From: Cacajao melanocephalus
Taxonomy: Eukaryota; Chordata; Mammalia; Primates; Pitheciidae
DNA length: 64,000 nt
Assembly (NCBI GenBank): GCA_963573385.1
Contig: CAUYLG010038305.1
Span: 1 to 64,000 of the forward strand
Direction of reading: 5' to 3'
Part shown: positions 53,385 through 64,000 of the stretch, piece by piece
Layout: every line of letters starts with the position of its first letter
Numbering within the stretch: position 1 is the stretch's first letter
Translations under genes and position numbers: made by a program
Notes under the pieces: generated by a model
Told to the model about the DNA's origin: nothing
What the model saw: the letters and a program-made list of their open reading frames with translations, nothing else
Database searches by the model: none

Positions 53385-54140
53385 AAAGTCTTTCTTTCTG
53401 ACTCTTCGCCTCCTTTGCCCTCCCCGAGTGTCTCCCTCTGTCCACCTCTGGGTGTGCATCTTTTTCACGTTTGGTGCCTCCCTCTCCAGCAGCATCTTTG
53501 GGTCTTTCCTCCCGTCTTTTCCACCTGTCTCTCTCTTGTCTCTTCCTGGGTCCCCGCCTCTTCCCTGGCTGTCTCGGATCAGTCCCGTCTGCTTCTCCGT
53601 CTGTCTACCCCAGGCCCCTCACACCCCTCCTCTCATTTCCCCTGCCAGATGCTGTTTCCAAAGCTGCACTCAGTGTTTCCCATCCCTGAGTGATTGATAG
53701 ACCTGGCTCAGCCCAGGCAGTGCTGAGTGGAACCCGTGCCGTTTGGGAGCTGGTTCCTGCAAGGCAAGCTTCGCCTTCCATCCCCAGGCAACTATCTCTG
53801 GGTATGTCCAGTTGTTTCTGTTTACTTCTGCTGGTTTGGGCCCCCTCTGGTGCCCACCTGCTCCCCTGCCCCGTGGTCTTCCTGCACTCACAGACGGCCT
53901 CCTGAGAAGGCTCTGGGCTGCCCCTCTCCCTCTTGTCCCTGTCTGCCCCTGGTCTGTCTCTCCAGGCCTCTGATGCCACTCCTGGCTCTGCCTCCACATG
54001 ACTCTCTTATAACTAAGTTTCTCTCTCTCTCTCTTTCTCTCCCTCTCTCTCTTGTATGCTCCTACTTCTCTCTAGCTGTGCCTCTATCTCCGTCTGTGCC
54101 TCTTTATGTTTCTGTTTCTGTTCCTTCTCCATTTAGCATA
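53385..54140. repeat. Second decayed polypyrimidine region
   Basis: CT-rich on the plus strand over about 750 bases. A purer (CT)n core lies at 54020-54055, and CTGTCTCT-type words recur. Texture and length match 34370-35145. ORFs here (122-157 codons) are Ser/Leu/Pro-rich from composition. Confidence 0.5.
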
Positions 54141-54171
54141 GAGCGTTTCAGTGATGCCAGAGGCTGCAAGC

Positions 54172-54348
54172 TGGTGAACGTGGAAGCTGCAGATCTCTGA
54201 GTATCCAGTTGTGAAAATAAACAGCATCGCCTCGGCTGCATTCCATTTGGTCAAAATAGATCAAGAGTCAGATTCCAGGGGAAAGAAAATAGATTCTGCC
54301 TATTGACGGGAGGAGCGGCTGAAAAGTAATGTCTGTCTTTAATTTAAC
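54172..54348 (+). repeat. Duplicated segment, copy B
   Basis: Second copy of the 50302-50472 segment in the same orientation. Unlike copy A, it is not preceded by the left part of the dispersed repeat but by the polypyrimidine region. The right end, CTTTAATTTAAC, also matches. Confidence 0.85.
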
Positions 54349-54500
54349 AACCCTCTAGCCTGTTCTCCAAACCAGATTACCCTCAGACATCTGGAGCCTG
54401 ACCTGGGACCCTGGGCCACGCTGCCCCCACCCCAGCCCCCCTTGTCTTTCGTGTCACGTCAAGGAAGGTTCCTGAACTCCCAGTGACACCACTGTCAGGG
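54349..54500. other. Unassigned sequence
   Basis: C-rich unique stretch (54415-54440) with no recognised feature. Confidence 0.3.
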
Positions 54501-54504
54501 CCTG

Positions 54505-54810
54505 ACTTACCAGGAGAGCATGAATAATTAAAAGCTGTATCTGAGGCTTGTTCTGATTTAAGCTGTATTAGTGTTGCCAACTGTCCTGACCCATTTAATA
54601 TTCATGCCATTCTTGGCTCTTTTAAAGAGAAGGAAGTTGGCTACCTGATTTAAATTGCACCTGTCAGTTTCGATTAAAGATCAGGTTGACCACAGTTGCA
54701 GGGAAATTAAATGAACATTCTCTTAAGCAATATCATGGAACGTAATGTAGCAATTAATATCTATTGCAATGTGCTGTCATCACAAGCTACTTGAAATGTA
54801 ATGCAGGGCT
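54505..54810. promoter_or_regulatory. Strong candidate conserved non-coding enhancer
   Basis: Repeat-free, about 300 bases. Words include CATGAATAATTAAAAGCTGT, CCATTTAATATTCATGCC, GATTTAAATTGCACCTGTCA and CGATTAAAGATCAGGTTGAC. An inverted repeat GCAAT-N8-ATTGC lies at 54750-54767, overlapping a palindromic ATTGCAAT at 54763-54770. It is the densest mix of homeodomain-type ATTA cores, E-box-like and C/EBP-like words in the window. Function and conservation are inferred. Confidence 0.4.
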
Positions 54811-54939
54811 CATGGGGGATGAGGCTGGCAGTGCCCCAGAGTCTTGAGTTTTCAGAAATAGGGCCCTAAATGGGTCTGGTATTTAACTGGCTTATTTCTC
54901 TGATAGGAGCAGGAAACACAGATAACAGCTGTTGTTCCT

Positions 54940-55080
54940 TAAGGCTTAGGGTAGATCAGGCAGCCTTTCATCCTGTTCACATTTGGGGAAACTGAGGCAT
55001 GGGGCATCAGAGACTTGTTCAAGGCCAGTTTTGATTTGTTATAGAAGTGGAGCATGGGTCAGGAGTGCCCAGGTGATGGT
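54940..55080 (-). repeat. MIR SINE, antisense
   Basis: ATTTGGGGAAACTGAGGCAT, GGGGCATCAGAGACTTGTTC, AAGGCCAG, AGTGGAGCATGGGTCAGGAG follow the antisense MIR core. Confidence 0.65.
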
Positions 55081-55335
55081 GCAGACACTGTCTGCAGTGG
55101 AGAAAGATGCCAGGGAGATGGCTGGGTTCTCTTCAGGTAATAGCGCTGGGTACGCCTCTGAGGACCCACAGGAGTGGAGGTCATTTAGGGTTAAGAAGTG
55201 GCAAATAGGTGTCAAGGTGTGGGCTGACTCTGATGGATTAATAAGCACGATCCTGGAGAAGGGCCTGAATGTATGCCCTGGTCAGATAGCCGGTGGTATA
55301 TGAAGGTGTCCCCCACCTGCTGGAGGCAGAGGGCC
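55081..55335. other. Unassigned sequence
   Basis: No recognised repeat. A 106-codon ORF (54983-55303) begins inside the MIR and shows no domain. Confidence 0.3.
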
Positions 55336-55339
55336 ACAT

Positions 55340-55700
55340 AGAACAGGCATGTAACTGTGAGCCTTGGTTTCCTCTTCTGGAAGATAGGATAATAACCTAC
55401 TCCTGAGAGGGCTAGGGTGAGGATTAAGCAGGCATATCAAGGCAAACATTGGGCTCACACAAGGCTGTGGTGCCCAAGGGCCAGGACCAGAGGCTCAAGA
55501 GCAGGGCAGGCTGGCTTTGAGTCCTGCATGGGTGTGTGTCCTCAGGCAAAGTAACCTCTCTGACTCAAAATGCAGATAATAGTTGTGCCTTACCTCATGG
55601 ATTTGCATGGAGGTTAAATATGTTAATACTTGTAGCATGTTCAGAGCAGCACCTGGTCCAAAGAATCCTATGAATATTTGCTGTTATTAATGTGATGGTA
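55340..55700 (+). repeat. Two tandem sense MIRs
   Basis: 55340-55480 (TGTGAGCCTTGGTTTCCTCT, GGGTGAGGATTAAGCAGGCA) and 55486-55700 (GGCTTTGAGTCCTGCATGGG, GCATGGAGGTTAAATATGTT, TATGAATATTTGCTGTTATT). Confidence 0.78.
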
Positions 55701-55777
55701 AGAACTCAACACAAACAGGATGGGGATTGGTTGTTACTATTATATGAAATTGCTTGTCTAATGCTATATAAGAATAA

Positions 55778-55941
55778 AGAAGGTTTGGCATGGACGCTCA
55801 CCCCTATAATCCTGGCAAGCTACTCAGGAGGCTTAAATAGGACAATCGCCTGAATCCAGGAGGCAGAGGCTGCAGTGAGCTGAGATGGCACCACTGCACT
55901 CCAGCCTGGCCAACATAGTAAGACTCCATCTCAGAGAAAAA
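55778..55941 (+). mobile_element. Alu right-arm monomer (FRAM-like)
   Basis: Reads TTTGGCATGGACGCTCACCC directly into CTACTCAGGAGGC and the right arm, ending GACTCCATCTCAGAG and A tail. No left arm is present. Flanking AAGAATAA copies (55770-55777 and 55942-55949) suggest an 8-bp target-site duplication, so the monomer form may have been inserted as such. Confidence 0.75.
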
Positions 55942-55999
55942 AAGAATAAGGTGTTGGTTAATTTTCTTCAGTTCATTTCATCTGATTTATATAAAAGCT

Positions 56000-56028
56000 A
56001 CATATATATATATATATATATATATATG
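56000..56028. repeat. (TA)n microsatellite
   Basis: About fourteen TA units between an Alu monomer and a MaLR LTR. Self-complementary and likely polymorphic. Confidence 0.9.
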
Positions 56029-56219
56029 AACAATATGTATGTTATGAAGACAATAAAATGAACACCAATGTTTCCACCCAAACTGATACGGTCTGGATTT
56101 GTGTCCCCGCCCAAATCTCATGTTGAATTGGCCTGCTGGGGGTGATTGAATCATGGGGACAGACCTCCCCCTTGTTGTTCTCATGATAGTGAGTGAGTTC
56201 TCACGAGATTCAGTAGTTT

Positions 56220-57087
<868 letters not shown>

Positions 57088-57120
57088 TTCTTTATAGCAG
57101 CGTGAAAATAGACTAATACA

Positions 57121-57375
57121 CCTCCCTAAAAACGAGAATACTCTGAAGCCACTGCGACTCTGGCATGCTCCTCTCTAACTGGAGCCCCTGCTCCCTGCCA
57201 CAGGTGACTCTCTGAATTTTAGATTTATCATTCCCTTGTTTTCTTTAAAAACATAAAGTCAGTGGTTTTTTTGTAAACCAAAAAAAGTGTATTTATTTGG
57301 CTACTTTTCCATCAACTTTGTTCTAAGATTCCTGCATGGCGTTTGTATGGCTGTCAGTGTACTAGTCCACGGTGT
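57121..57375. other. Unassigned sequence
   Basis: AT-rich in part (AAAACATAAAGTCAGTGG). May include diverged antisense L1 sequence continuous with the next feature. Confidence 0.3.
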
Positions 57376-57379
57376 GGCT

Positions 57380-57540
57380 CTGATCCACCCCGCTCATCCG
57401 GTTTGGGGTTTTATGATCACCACTGCTGTGAACATTCCTGCTAGTGTCTCCAGGTGCTCATGGCAAGTGTTTCTCTAAGGTGAGTGCTTAAGAGGGAATC
57501 ACTAGGTACCAGGGTACAACAGCCTTACTTTCTATGACTT
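57380..57540 (-). repeat. Old L1 fragment, antisense
   Basis: CACTGCTGTGAACATTCCTG, AGGTGCTCATGGCAAGTGTT, TCTCTAAGGTGAGTGCTTAA, GAGGGAATCACTAGGTACCA follow the antisense ORF2 3' wording of L1M elements. Confidence 0.55.
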
Positions 57541-57885
57541 TACCAGGTTCCTGGATGTATGCAGCAAATCACAAGGAAATCATACTAGGTCAGTCCTGGT
57601 CCTGCCAGAGCTCAAGGATAAGGAGTGGACATATTGACCTCTCAGGGCACCAGGGCTCTGGGCCTCTGCAGAACTGACACTAACCCTGTGTCTTCTGCTC
57701 GACTACTCCCATTTTTCACACCCAAATCCTGCCTGGAGCTCCCCAGGACATAAGATCTTTGGGGAGGATGAACAAGGTGAGCCCTGAGCTTCTGCTGAAC
57801 TAGCAGTGTCCCCTCCACCAAGGCACCAGAGTGGGGAAAGCAGCGTTAGAGGCAAAATGGAAGGATCATAGATACCTTGAGTGAG
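57541..57885. other. Unassigned sequence
   Basis: No recognised repeat or exon. Confidence 0.3.
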
Positions 57886-57889
57886 GTCT

Positions 57890-58545
57890 CTGATCAACAT
57901 AGGTAAACTCTACAGCTCAACTTCCACGTCCGTTAAATGAGAGACTGTCTGCCTCAGACTGTTGTGAGAATGCAAATGAATTAAGCACAGTGCTTAGAAC
58001 AGTGCCTGCCATGTAGGAAGCACCCAAGAAATGTTAATGATAATATTAATGACACATACAAATACAGAAACACATCGATACACCAGGATACACACACACA
58101 AACACAGTAATGGCTTCCAATCACTTAGCTTATTTAATTTTTACAAGAATCCTGTGATGAAGGGATTCTCGTTTCCATTTTACAGAGATGGAAATTGAGG
58201 CCACACACTTAGTACTTGACTATTCAAACTAAGGCCTTTCTCACCTGAAAATGCAGACTCTTAATCTCCATGCTCTCCATCCCCTATGCAAACATCACAT
58301 ATGTCACGGAGTCCATTCGATGATTTATTGAACATCCTATGTGTAGGGTGAGGCTTGGGGCTGTCAAAAAATATGTGTCTCATGCAACCATCACTACTGT
58401 GAAAGGTGGTTGTTATTTTATCCTTACTTGACAGGGAAAGAAACTGCAGTTTGGAGTCATGAAGTGGTTTGCTCTAATTTTCCCACTCAATAAGTGGCAG
58501 AGCTGGGACTCAAGTCCATGGGCTCTGGAGCCCATGTGGTCAGCA
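57890..58545. repeat. Cluster of three MIRs
   Basis: 57890-58060 sense (GACTGTTGTGAGAATGCAAA, AACAGTGCCTGCCATGTAGG). 58110-58285 antisense (GAATCCTGTGATGAAGGGAT, CATTTTACAGAGATGGAAAT). 58325-58545 antisense (TTATCCTTACTTGACAGGGA, ATAAGTGGCAGAGCTGGGAC). An imperfect CA-rich stretch separates the first two. Confidence 0.72.
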
Positions 58546-59150
58546 GACCTGGGGAGCAGGCAGCCTTACACCTTAGATGGAGGCCAGGTGAGACTCAATC
58601 TATACAGCAGGTGCAGGTATGTGCATCCCTCCCCACTGAGCCCCATGCTGAAAATGCATGGTAAGGAGATACCCAGGCATTGTGTGACATCTTCATGGGT
58701 GACCTCACGGGCATCCCCTAATTCATTATGTTGGCCCCTGTCTGAGGAATGGCTGGGAAGGCAGAAGGGGTGGTCTTTAAGTTGTAAAGAGAATGGGTCC
58801 AGAAGCCCAGCATTATCTGGATGCTTCCAGCACTGTCTTGGGAAGACGGTGCCCTATTTGGCTTGTGCAGGACATCACCCCAGAATGAGTGTGCAGTGAT
58901 GGTTAGTGGAGGGAAGAGGGTCTCAGGCCACCATGGCTTATGCTGACATCCTTTAAGATCTCCTTTCTCAACTTTCTGGATCTAATTCCAGGGCCCCAAG
59001 CTGCCTTCAGAGGGAAATTCCGTTTCTTTCCATTTACATGTGTCCGTGGGAAAAGATAGCACTGACCAGCTGACCCCAGGGTTCTGCTTGGCTTGACAGT
59101 TCTACTTCTCATCATAAAGTGATAAATTGGCTTCTGTGAGGGTGGCTGAG
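58546..59150. other. Unassigned sequence
   Basis: No clear repeat. A 146-codon plus-strand ORF (58459-58899) starts inside an antisense MIR and lacks a known domain, so it is probably chance. Confidence 0.3.
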
Positions 59151-59154
59151 CAGC

Positions 59155-59325
59155 AAGTGGTTCTGAACTTCAGGGAGAGTGAAAATCACTAGACTACTTG
59201 CTAAAATAGTAAATTCCTGGGCCCTCCCAGCACCTATGCTTCCAGGTCCTCTGAAGTAGAGCCAAGAATATACAGGCTTAACAGGATTCTTGGGTGATCC
59301 CAGTCCACATTGGAGAAACACACAC
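59155..59325. repeat. MER5A-type hAT DNA transposon
   Basis: AAGTGGTTCTGAACTTCAGG, CTACTTGCTAAAATAGTAAA, TTCCTGGGCCCTCCCAGCAC and the right end TGGGTGATCCCAGTCCACAT, TGGAGAAAC match the MER5A order. Confidence 0.7.
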
Positions 59326-59333
59326 ACAGTTGT

Positions 59334-59760
59334 GTTAACCTGCTAGAGTCAGGCTAGGCTGGGCTCTGCCACATTAATAAGTATACTCTGACATCTCGGT
59401 AGCTTAACACAACAAAGGTTACTTTTCGCTCCCGTCACAGTCTCATGTGGGCTGGGTAGTAACCCTTGGAGTTTTCCTCTTTGGTGACTCAGCAATCCAG
59501 GCTCTTTTCATCTTGCCTAGCTGATGTCCCCAGTACATGGCCTCCAAGGTCATTGATGAAGGAGAGGAAAAGGCATAGATACTCACTCTCCCAGGGGATT
59601 TTATGGTCTGGCTTAGAAGTGATATCTACTGATTCTGCTCACATCCATTGGCCAAAACCCATTCACATGGCCACAACTTAACTGCAAGGGAGGCTGGAAA
59701 ATGTAGTCTTCTTTTGTGCCTAGGAAGGAGAAAATAAAATGGGACTTGGTGACCACACAG
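59334..59760 (-). repeat. Old LTR-like dispersed repeat, antisense
   Basis: ATCTCGGTAGCTTAACACAA, CATCCATTGGCCAAAACCCA, and CACATGGCCACAACTTAACT, GCAAGGGAGGCTGGAAAATG. This is the reverse complement of the GGCCAATGGGA / CTCCCTTGCAG signature. Family unresolved. Confidence 0.55.
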
Positions 59761-60255
59761 CATTGTCTCTGTCACAGAGTTGGATCCATTCTGGGTGCAT
59801 TAACAATACCAAGTTTCTGTACCTGTGGGGCAAAGAACAAGCGTCTGGCTGTGTCTGCCTCTGGGAGGCCCTGCTGGCCTCTCTTATGTTTCTCAGCCTA
59901 CTCTGAAAGAAGTTCCATCTCTTCTTGGTTGGCTGCAATTCACAGCACAATCAACACTTGCCCATTCTGTCCATGTGGTGATTGACAGACCTATAGGATT
60001 TATCTTTGATTGAGTGCAACATCGCTTGAAGGGGATGTTTTAGAAATCACATTTGGGACCAGTGAGATCAGTTTTTGTAATTGACTAGTGATGTCTGTGA
60101 AGGGATGGGAGGGGCTGCTAATGGCATGAGTGCCCCACATTTGTCATTCTTGTCGTGCCATTGTTAGAACCAAGTCTGATTCTACATAATGCATCCCCAC
60201 TTCTGCAAGTCCAGGTCTATCCTGCTAGGGAAAGAGTTAAGAATGGGTTTTGAAT
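59761..60255. other. Unassigned sequence
   Basis: No recognised exon or repeat. Confidence 0.3.
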
Positions 60256-60259
60256 GGCT

Positions 60260-60575
60260 TCTGACACGTGTTTTTTTTTTTTTTAGACAGAGTCTTGCTC
60301 TTTCCCCAGGCTGTAGTGCAGTGGTGTGATCTCGGCTCAGTGTAACTTCCGCCTCCAGCGTTCACGCAGTTCTCCTGCCTCAGCCTCCCGAGTAGCTGGG
60401 ATTACAGGCCCACACCACTACGCCCAGCTAATTTTTGTATTTTTGGTAGAGACGGGGTTTCGTCATGTTGACCAGAATGGTATCGATCTCTTAACCTCGT
60501 GATCAACCCACCTCGGCCTCCCAAAGTGCTGGGATTACAGGTGTGAGCCATCGCGCCTGGCCTCTGGCACATGTT
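60260..60575 (-). mobile_element. AluY/Sc-like SINE, antisense
   Basis: Body 60271-60562. Has CTTAACCTCGTGATCAACCC, the antisense of the Y/Sc-type CACGAGGTC spacing rather than the S-type CCTGAGGTC. Flanks TCTGACACGTGTT (60260-60272) and TCTGGCACATGTT (60563-60575) form a 13-bp duplication with two changes. Confidence 0.92.
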
Positions 60576-61080
60576 AAAAGAGCCATAGATATTAGTTGTT
60601 ATCTTAGTCGTCTCCGCATATTGGTTGGCTCTTCTGACTCAAGCTAGTATAGCCGTATAGGTTTTCAAGAGTTAAATTTTTTAGATGTGGACTGTCAACA
60701 CAGAGTAGAACAGGACTGTCACCTCCCTCTTTCTGTGCCCTCTGACTCTGTTAATACAGCCAAAGACTGTATTTGTTTTCAGTGACACATCACCCTAGTG
60801 ATATACGCTGATCAGTTGTCTAAACCCTACAAATCTGTCTCACATAACTGCAACCAAACTCTGTGTCCCAGCCCCCCTGTCTTCATTCAGATTTTCTTTA
60901 CCCGAAATGAGGACTTTGCATTTACTCCTGCAAGTTCCTGCATGTGTTTCATCTTGTTCAGTCCACCTTCTAGATCGTCAAGGTTCCCCTTTTTTTGCCA
61001 TGAATATTCTTTTGTCTGCTCTTAGACTGACTTTTCATAGCCAGTGCGAAGCCTGGGTTGGCTCACACAGAAACTTAGGC
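60576..61080. other. Unassigned, possibly ancient repeat
   Basis: 60690-61020 has wording (CACATCACCCTAGTGATATA, GAGGACTTTGCATTTACTCC, GTTTCATCTTGTTCAG) that I associate with an old dispersed mammalian repeat, but I cannot name it. Confidence 0.3.
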
Positions 61081-61084
61081 TGTA

Positions 61085-61315
61085 AGAATAATAATCCCCA
61101 TCCTCTATCCAGCACTTGCTATTATGTCAGTAGTATGTACTTTACATACATGATCTCATTTGAACTTTAGAATACCACGAGGCACATATTATCATCACCA
61201 CCATTTCACAGGTGGAGAAGTCAACCTCAGTCCCAAGGCCTCACAGAAAATGGCAGGGCTGCAATTTGAACACCAAGATCTATTGGATACCAAGAGTTAA
61301 TGCACTACAAGAATG
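61085..61315 (-). repeat. MIR SINE, antisense
   Basis: ATCCAGCACTTGCTATTATG, TACATACATGATCTCATTTG, CACCATTTCACAGGTGGAGA, AAATGGCAGGGCTGCAATTT follow the antisense MIR order. Confidence 0.8.
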
Positions 61316-61319
61316 GAAA

Positions 61320-61795
61320 GAAGACCACAGCAGAACCTGGTGCAATACTTGGAGCTGTTCTTGCAGACAGAACCTTCTCCAGCTGGTTTAAATAGAAAGG
61401 GGTTTATTATAGGGATCAGGTAGCTCATAGAGTTGCTGGCAGGACCAGGAAATAACAATAGGAGAAATGTTCTGCAAACACCAGAGCTTTCCTAGAGAAG
61501 CCCCATGGCCACCACCTCCCACTGCTCAGCACCTGTCACCTGGGACTTGACTGTAGCCTTAGTAGGAGCTTCTCTAAGAGACCCCACTGCTACCACCGCC
61601 TGTGGCTCACTTCTGCCTTCCACAGCTCATGTGGTCTGTGTACTTGGTGAAACCTAGATCATACACACAAACCTCCTTATCAGAAGGTGTCAGAGAAATG
61701 CAGCTCCAAGCTCTCCAGTCTCTACTGTACAGAAAGATATGCTGGAAGGATAAGAGCATAGAACCTACCTTACTTGGGAAGCTCTGGAAATTTCA
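61320..61795. repeat. Possible old LTR-like repeat, family unresolved
   Basis: GAAAGGGGTTTATTATAGGG, ATCAGGTAGCTCATAGAGTT, CCTTCCACAGCTCATGTGGT give the impression of an ancient LTR-type repeat. Low certainty. Confidence 0.35.
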
Positions 61796-61799
61796 GGAA

Positions 61800-62500
<701 letters not shown>

Positions 62501-63010
62501 GGCATGGTTGAATATGTGAGTGCTGTGGAAGACTGCATCCTGTCCTAGCTATTTTCAGAAGTGTGTGTCCTGCAGGGAAGAGTGTGAAATGCTGCTGCTC
62601 TTGGCATGAGGCCAGTGCTGAGATTTGGGCCCTCTTCCCAGGAATGTGTGCATTCCTTACTATACCCAGCATATTATCCCACTCCATGGGAACCCTGGAG
62701 CAAAGTAGAGAACACAGAGGTCAACCTGCCTCATAGGATCTTAGTTGACTCATGATGCACAAGAGGACCATGGGCTTAGGCAGCATGGCACCCCAGGACC
62801 AGCCCACAGGACTGCACTTCATAAAAACTGGGATGGTCCAGATCCCTCCCACATTTGTGGTTCCCAGCGAGGTCAGGCTTCTCTTATGGCCATGACCACC
62901 TGCATCCCATGGTAGACAGATTATCCCAGGGAGCTGCGGAGGCTTGCCTCCAGGAGTCTCGCCCAGGAATCTTATCTCCTCCTTGTGGGTGTTTGCTATG
63001 CACTGGTCCG
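62501..63010. other. Unassigned sequence
   Basis: No recognised repeat or exon. Minus-strand ORFs (96 and 107 codons) have no known motif. Confidence 0.3.
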
Positions 63011-63019
63011 TGTCCAGGT

Positions 63020-63565
63020 TCTTGGTTTTGAGTGACAGAAACACAACTTCAAGAAAGTAACCCCAAAGGAAAATTTAATAGAAGACCCATGTGAATGGTG
63101 AAGAGGGATAGCTGGGTCTGGGGGAGAAGTGGAACCAGGTTCTCGCTCTCTCCCTCTCATCTCTCTCTTTTCTTTCTCATCCTTTACCTCTCTTGCTCCA
63201 TTTTGCTCATTTATGTGTTCACAGTATTCCCTCTGATCAATTTCTTTTGTTGTCAAGAAATGTCCACTGGCATTTTCTTTGCATTGCATTCCACAGTTTC
63301 ACCACCAAAGACAGCCAGCCCCTCTTCCCTTAGTTCTAGATCCAAAACTCTCAAGGAACGCCTTCTTCTGTCTCGGCACAGGTCTCTGGTTCATGATTGG
63401 TCTACATCTGAATGGGTCAATGTAGCTGTAGGTTAGGTTCTATTTCTGCTAGCCCCATCAAAACCATAATCATTGCTGGAGAGTGGAGAGGAGTTATACC
63501 AAAGAGGGGGCAGCTGCTCACGGAATGTAGGTGGCATGCTGGACAGAGAAAATATTAAATGCACC
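63020..63565 (+). repeat. Old LTR-like dispersed repeat, family unresolved
   Basis: GTGACAGAAACACAACTTCA, AATTTAATAGAAGACCC, a CTCTCTCC-rich middle, TCATGATTGGTCTACATCTG, and GGCATGCTGGACAGAGAAAA follow the order of a common ancient repeat. The name cannot be fixed by eye. Confidence 0.5.
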
Positions 63566-64000
63566 CTGTCTAATCAGCACTTGATAAGGTCCCACGTGGG
63601 TCAGGCACTCCCAGCCTTCCGGCACCAAGCATACTGCTTGGAACCACAGTGTCCTCTCCAGTGCCCTGCACTAGTACATGAAAGGCAAAGCAAATGCCAA
63701 GATGGCCCTTCATAGCCAGTAGTGGGAAGGTCAATAATTCCCATTCTGATGCAACTTACTCATAAAAAGACGATAAAGCAAGACAAGTGACTAAGTTTTA
63801 CCACGTGTTCAACTGATAGTGCCTTGCTGGAGCTCTGGATTGAGGAAATCTACATGCAGCCTGAGCAATAAAGAATGCCCTGATCAATTAGCAATGCCTG
63901 TCACAGGCAGAGGATGGGGAATGCTGGAGTATGCCACCTCTGCCCTGAAACCCTCTATAACCAGAGGGAATGCAGGCTGGAGCTCCGGACACTGGCCAGA
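63566..64000. other. Unassigned sequence, partly motif-dense
   Basis: No gene. 63860-63915 (GAGCAATAAAGAATGCCCTG, ATCAATTAGCAATGCCTG) is repeat-free with homeodomain-type words and might be part of an element that continues beyond the window. Confidence 0.3.

Noticed and set aside
53325..54200. Several ORFs of 106-157 codons in three frames
   Set aside because: All frames are open together because the DNA is CT-rich and poor in stops. This is not a coding signature.
58459..58899. 146-codon ORF
   Set aside because: It starts inside an antisense MIR and shows no known motif or splice context.

Overview
The window is nuclear DNA from a primate, almost certainly human or a close relative. It carries Alu copies of J, S and Y/Sc type and 5'-truncated L1PA/L1PB-type ends. 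It also has MaLR (THE1/MST-type) LTRs, MER5-type hAT fossils and a dense background of ancient MIR and L2 elements. I found no exon chain of a known protein-coding gene and no tRNA, rRNA, CpG island of normal size, CRISPR or bacterial/phage signal. Open reading frames are short, and most cross recognisable repeats. The sequence reads as intergenic or intronic DNA. Repeat family names come from recognition of consensus features by eye, so boundaries are approximate (usually +/-10-30 bp) and subfamilies are tentative.

Layout. 0-6 kb: mostly unique DNA with MIR/L2 fossils and a compact GC-rich block (3.50-3.86 kb) with a palindrome and a TATA-like box. 6.0-12.9 kb: one long, decayed L1M element (ORF1 and ORF2 remains) with a younger L1PA fragment inside it. 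12.9-18.6 kb: L2/MIR mosaic, a solo MaLR LTR and old LTR-like repeats. 18.9-19.8 kb: an L1PA end and an Alu. 20-33 kb: mostly unique DNA with several long L2 fragments, a MER5 and a rearranged Alu. 34.4-35.1 kb: decayed polypyrimidine repeat. 35.6-37 kb: the longest ORF of the window (268 codons), with splice-like signals and a STAT-like palindrome. 37.7-47.7 kb: L1MA end, many MIR/L2 copies, an Alu with a long homopurine tail, a CTCF-like motif, an L1P fragment and an AluJ. 48-55 kb: MIR/L2, several AT-rich homeobox-motif blocks, a second polypyrimidine region and a local duplication. 55-64 kb: Alu-rich, with an MST LTR split by two opposed Alus and an Alu that appears to carry a 3' transduction.

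There are no genes here to combine into a pathway. The most useful signals are (1) structural events that can be read from target-site duplications and nested repeats, and (2) repeat-free, motif-dense segments near 3.5, 22.9, 31.0, 33.9, 46.9, 49.3 and 54.6 kb. The latter look like candidate conserved non-coding regulatory elements; conservation itself cannot be judged from one sequence. No new biological system is demonstrated.
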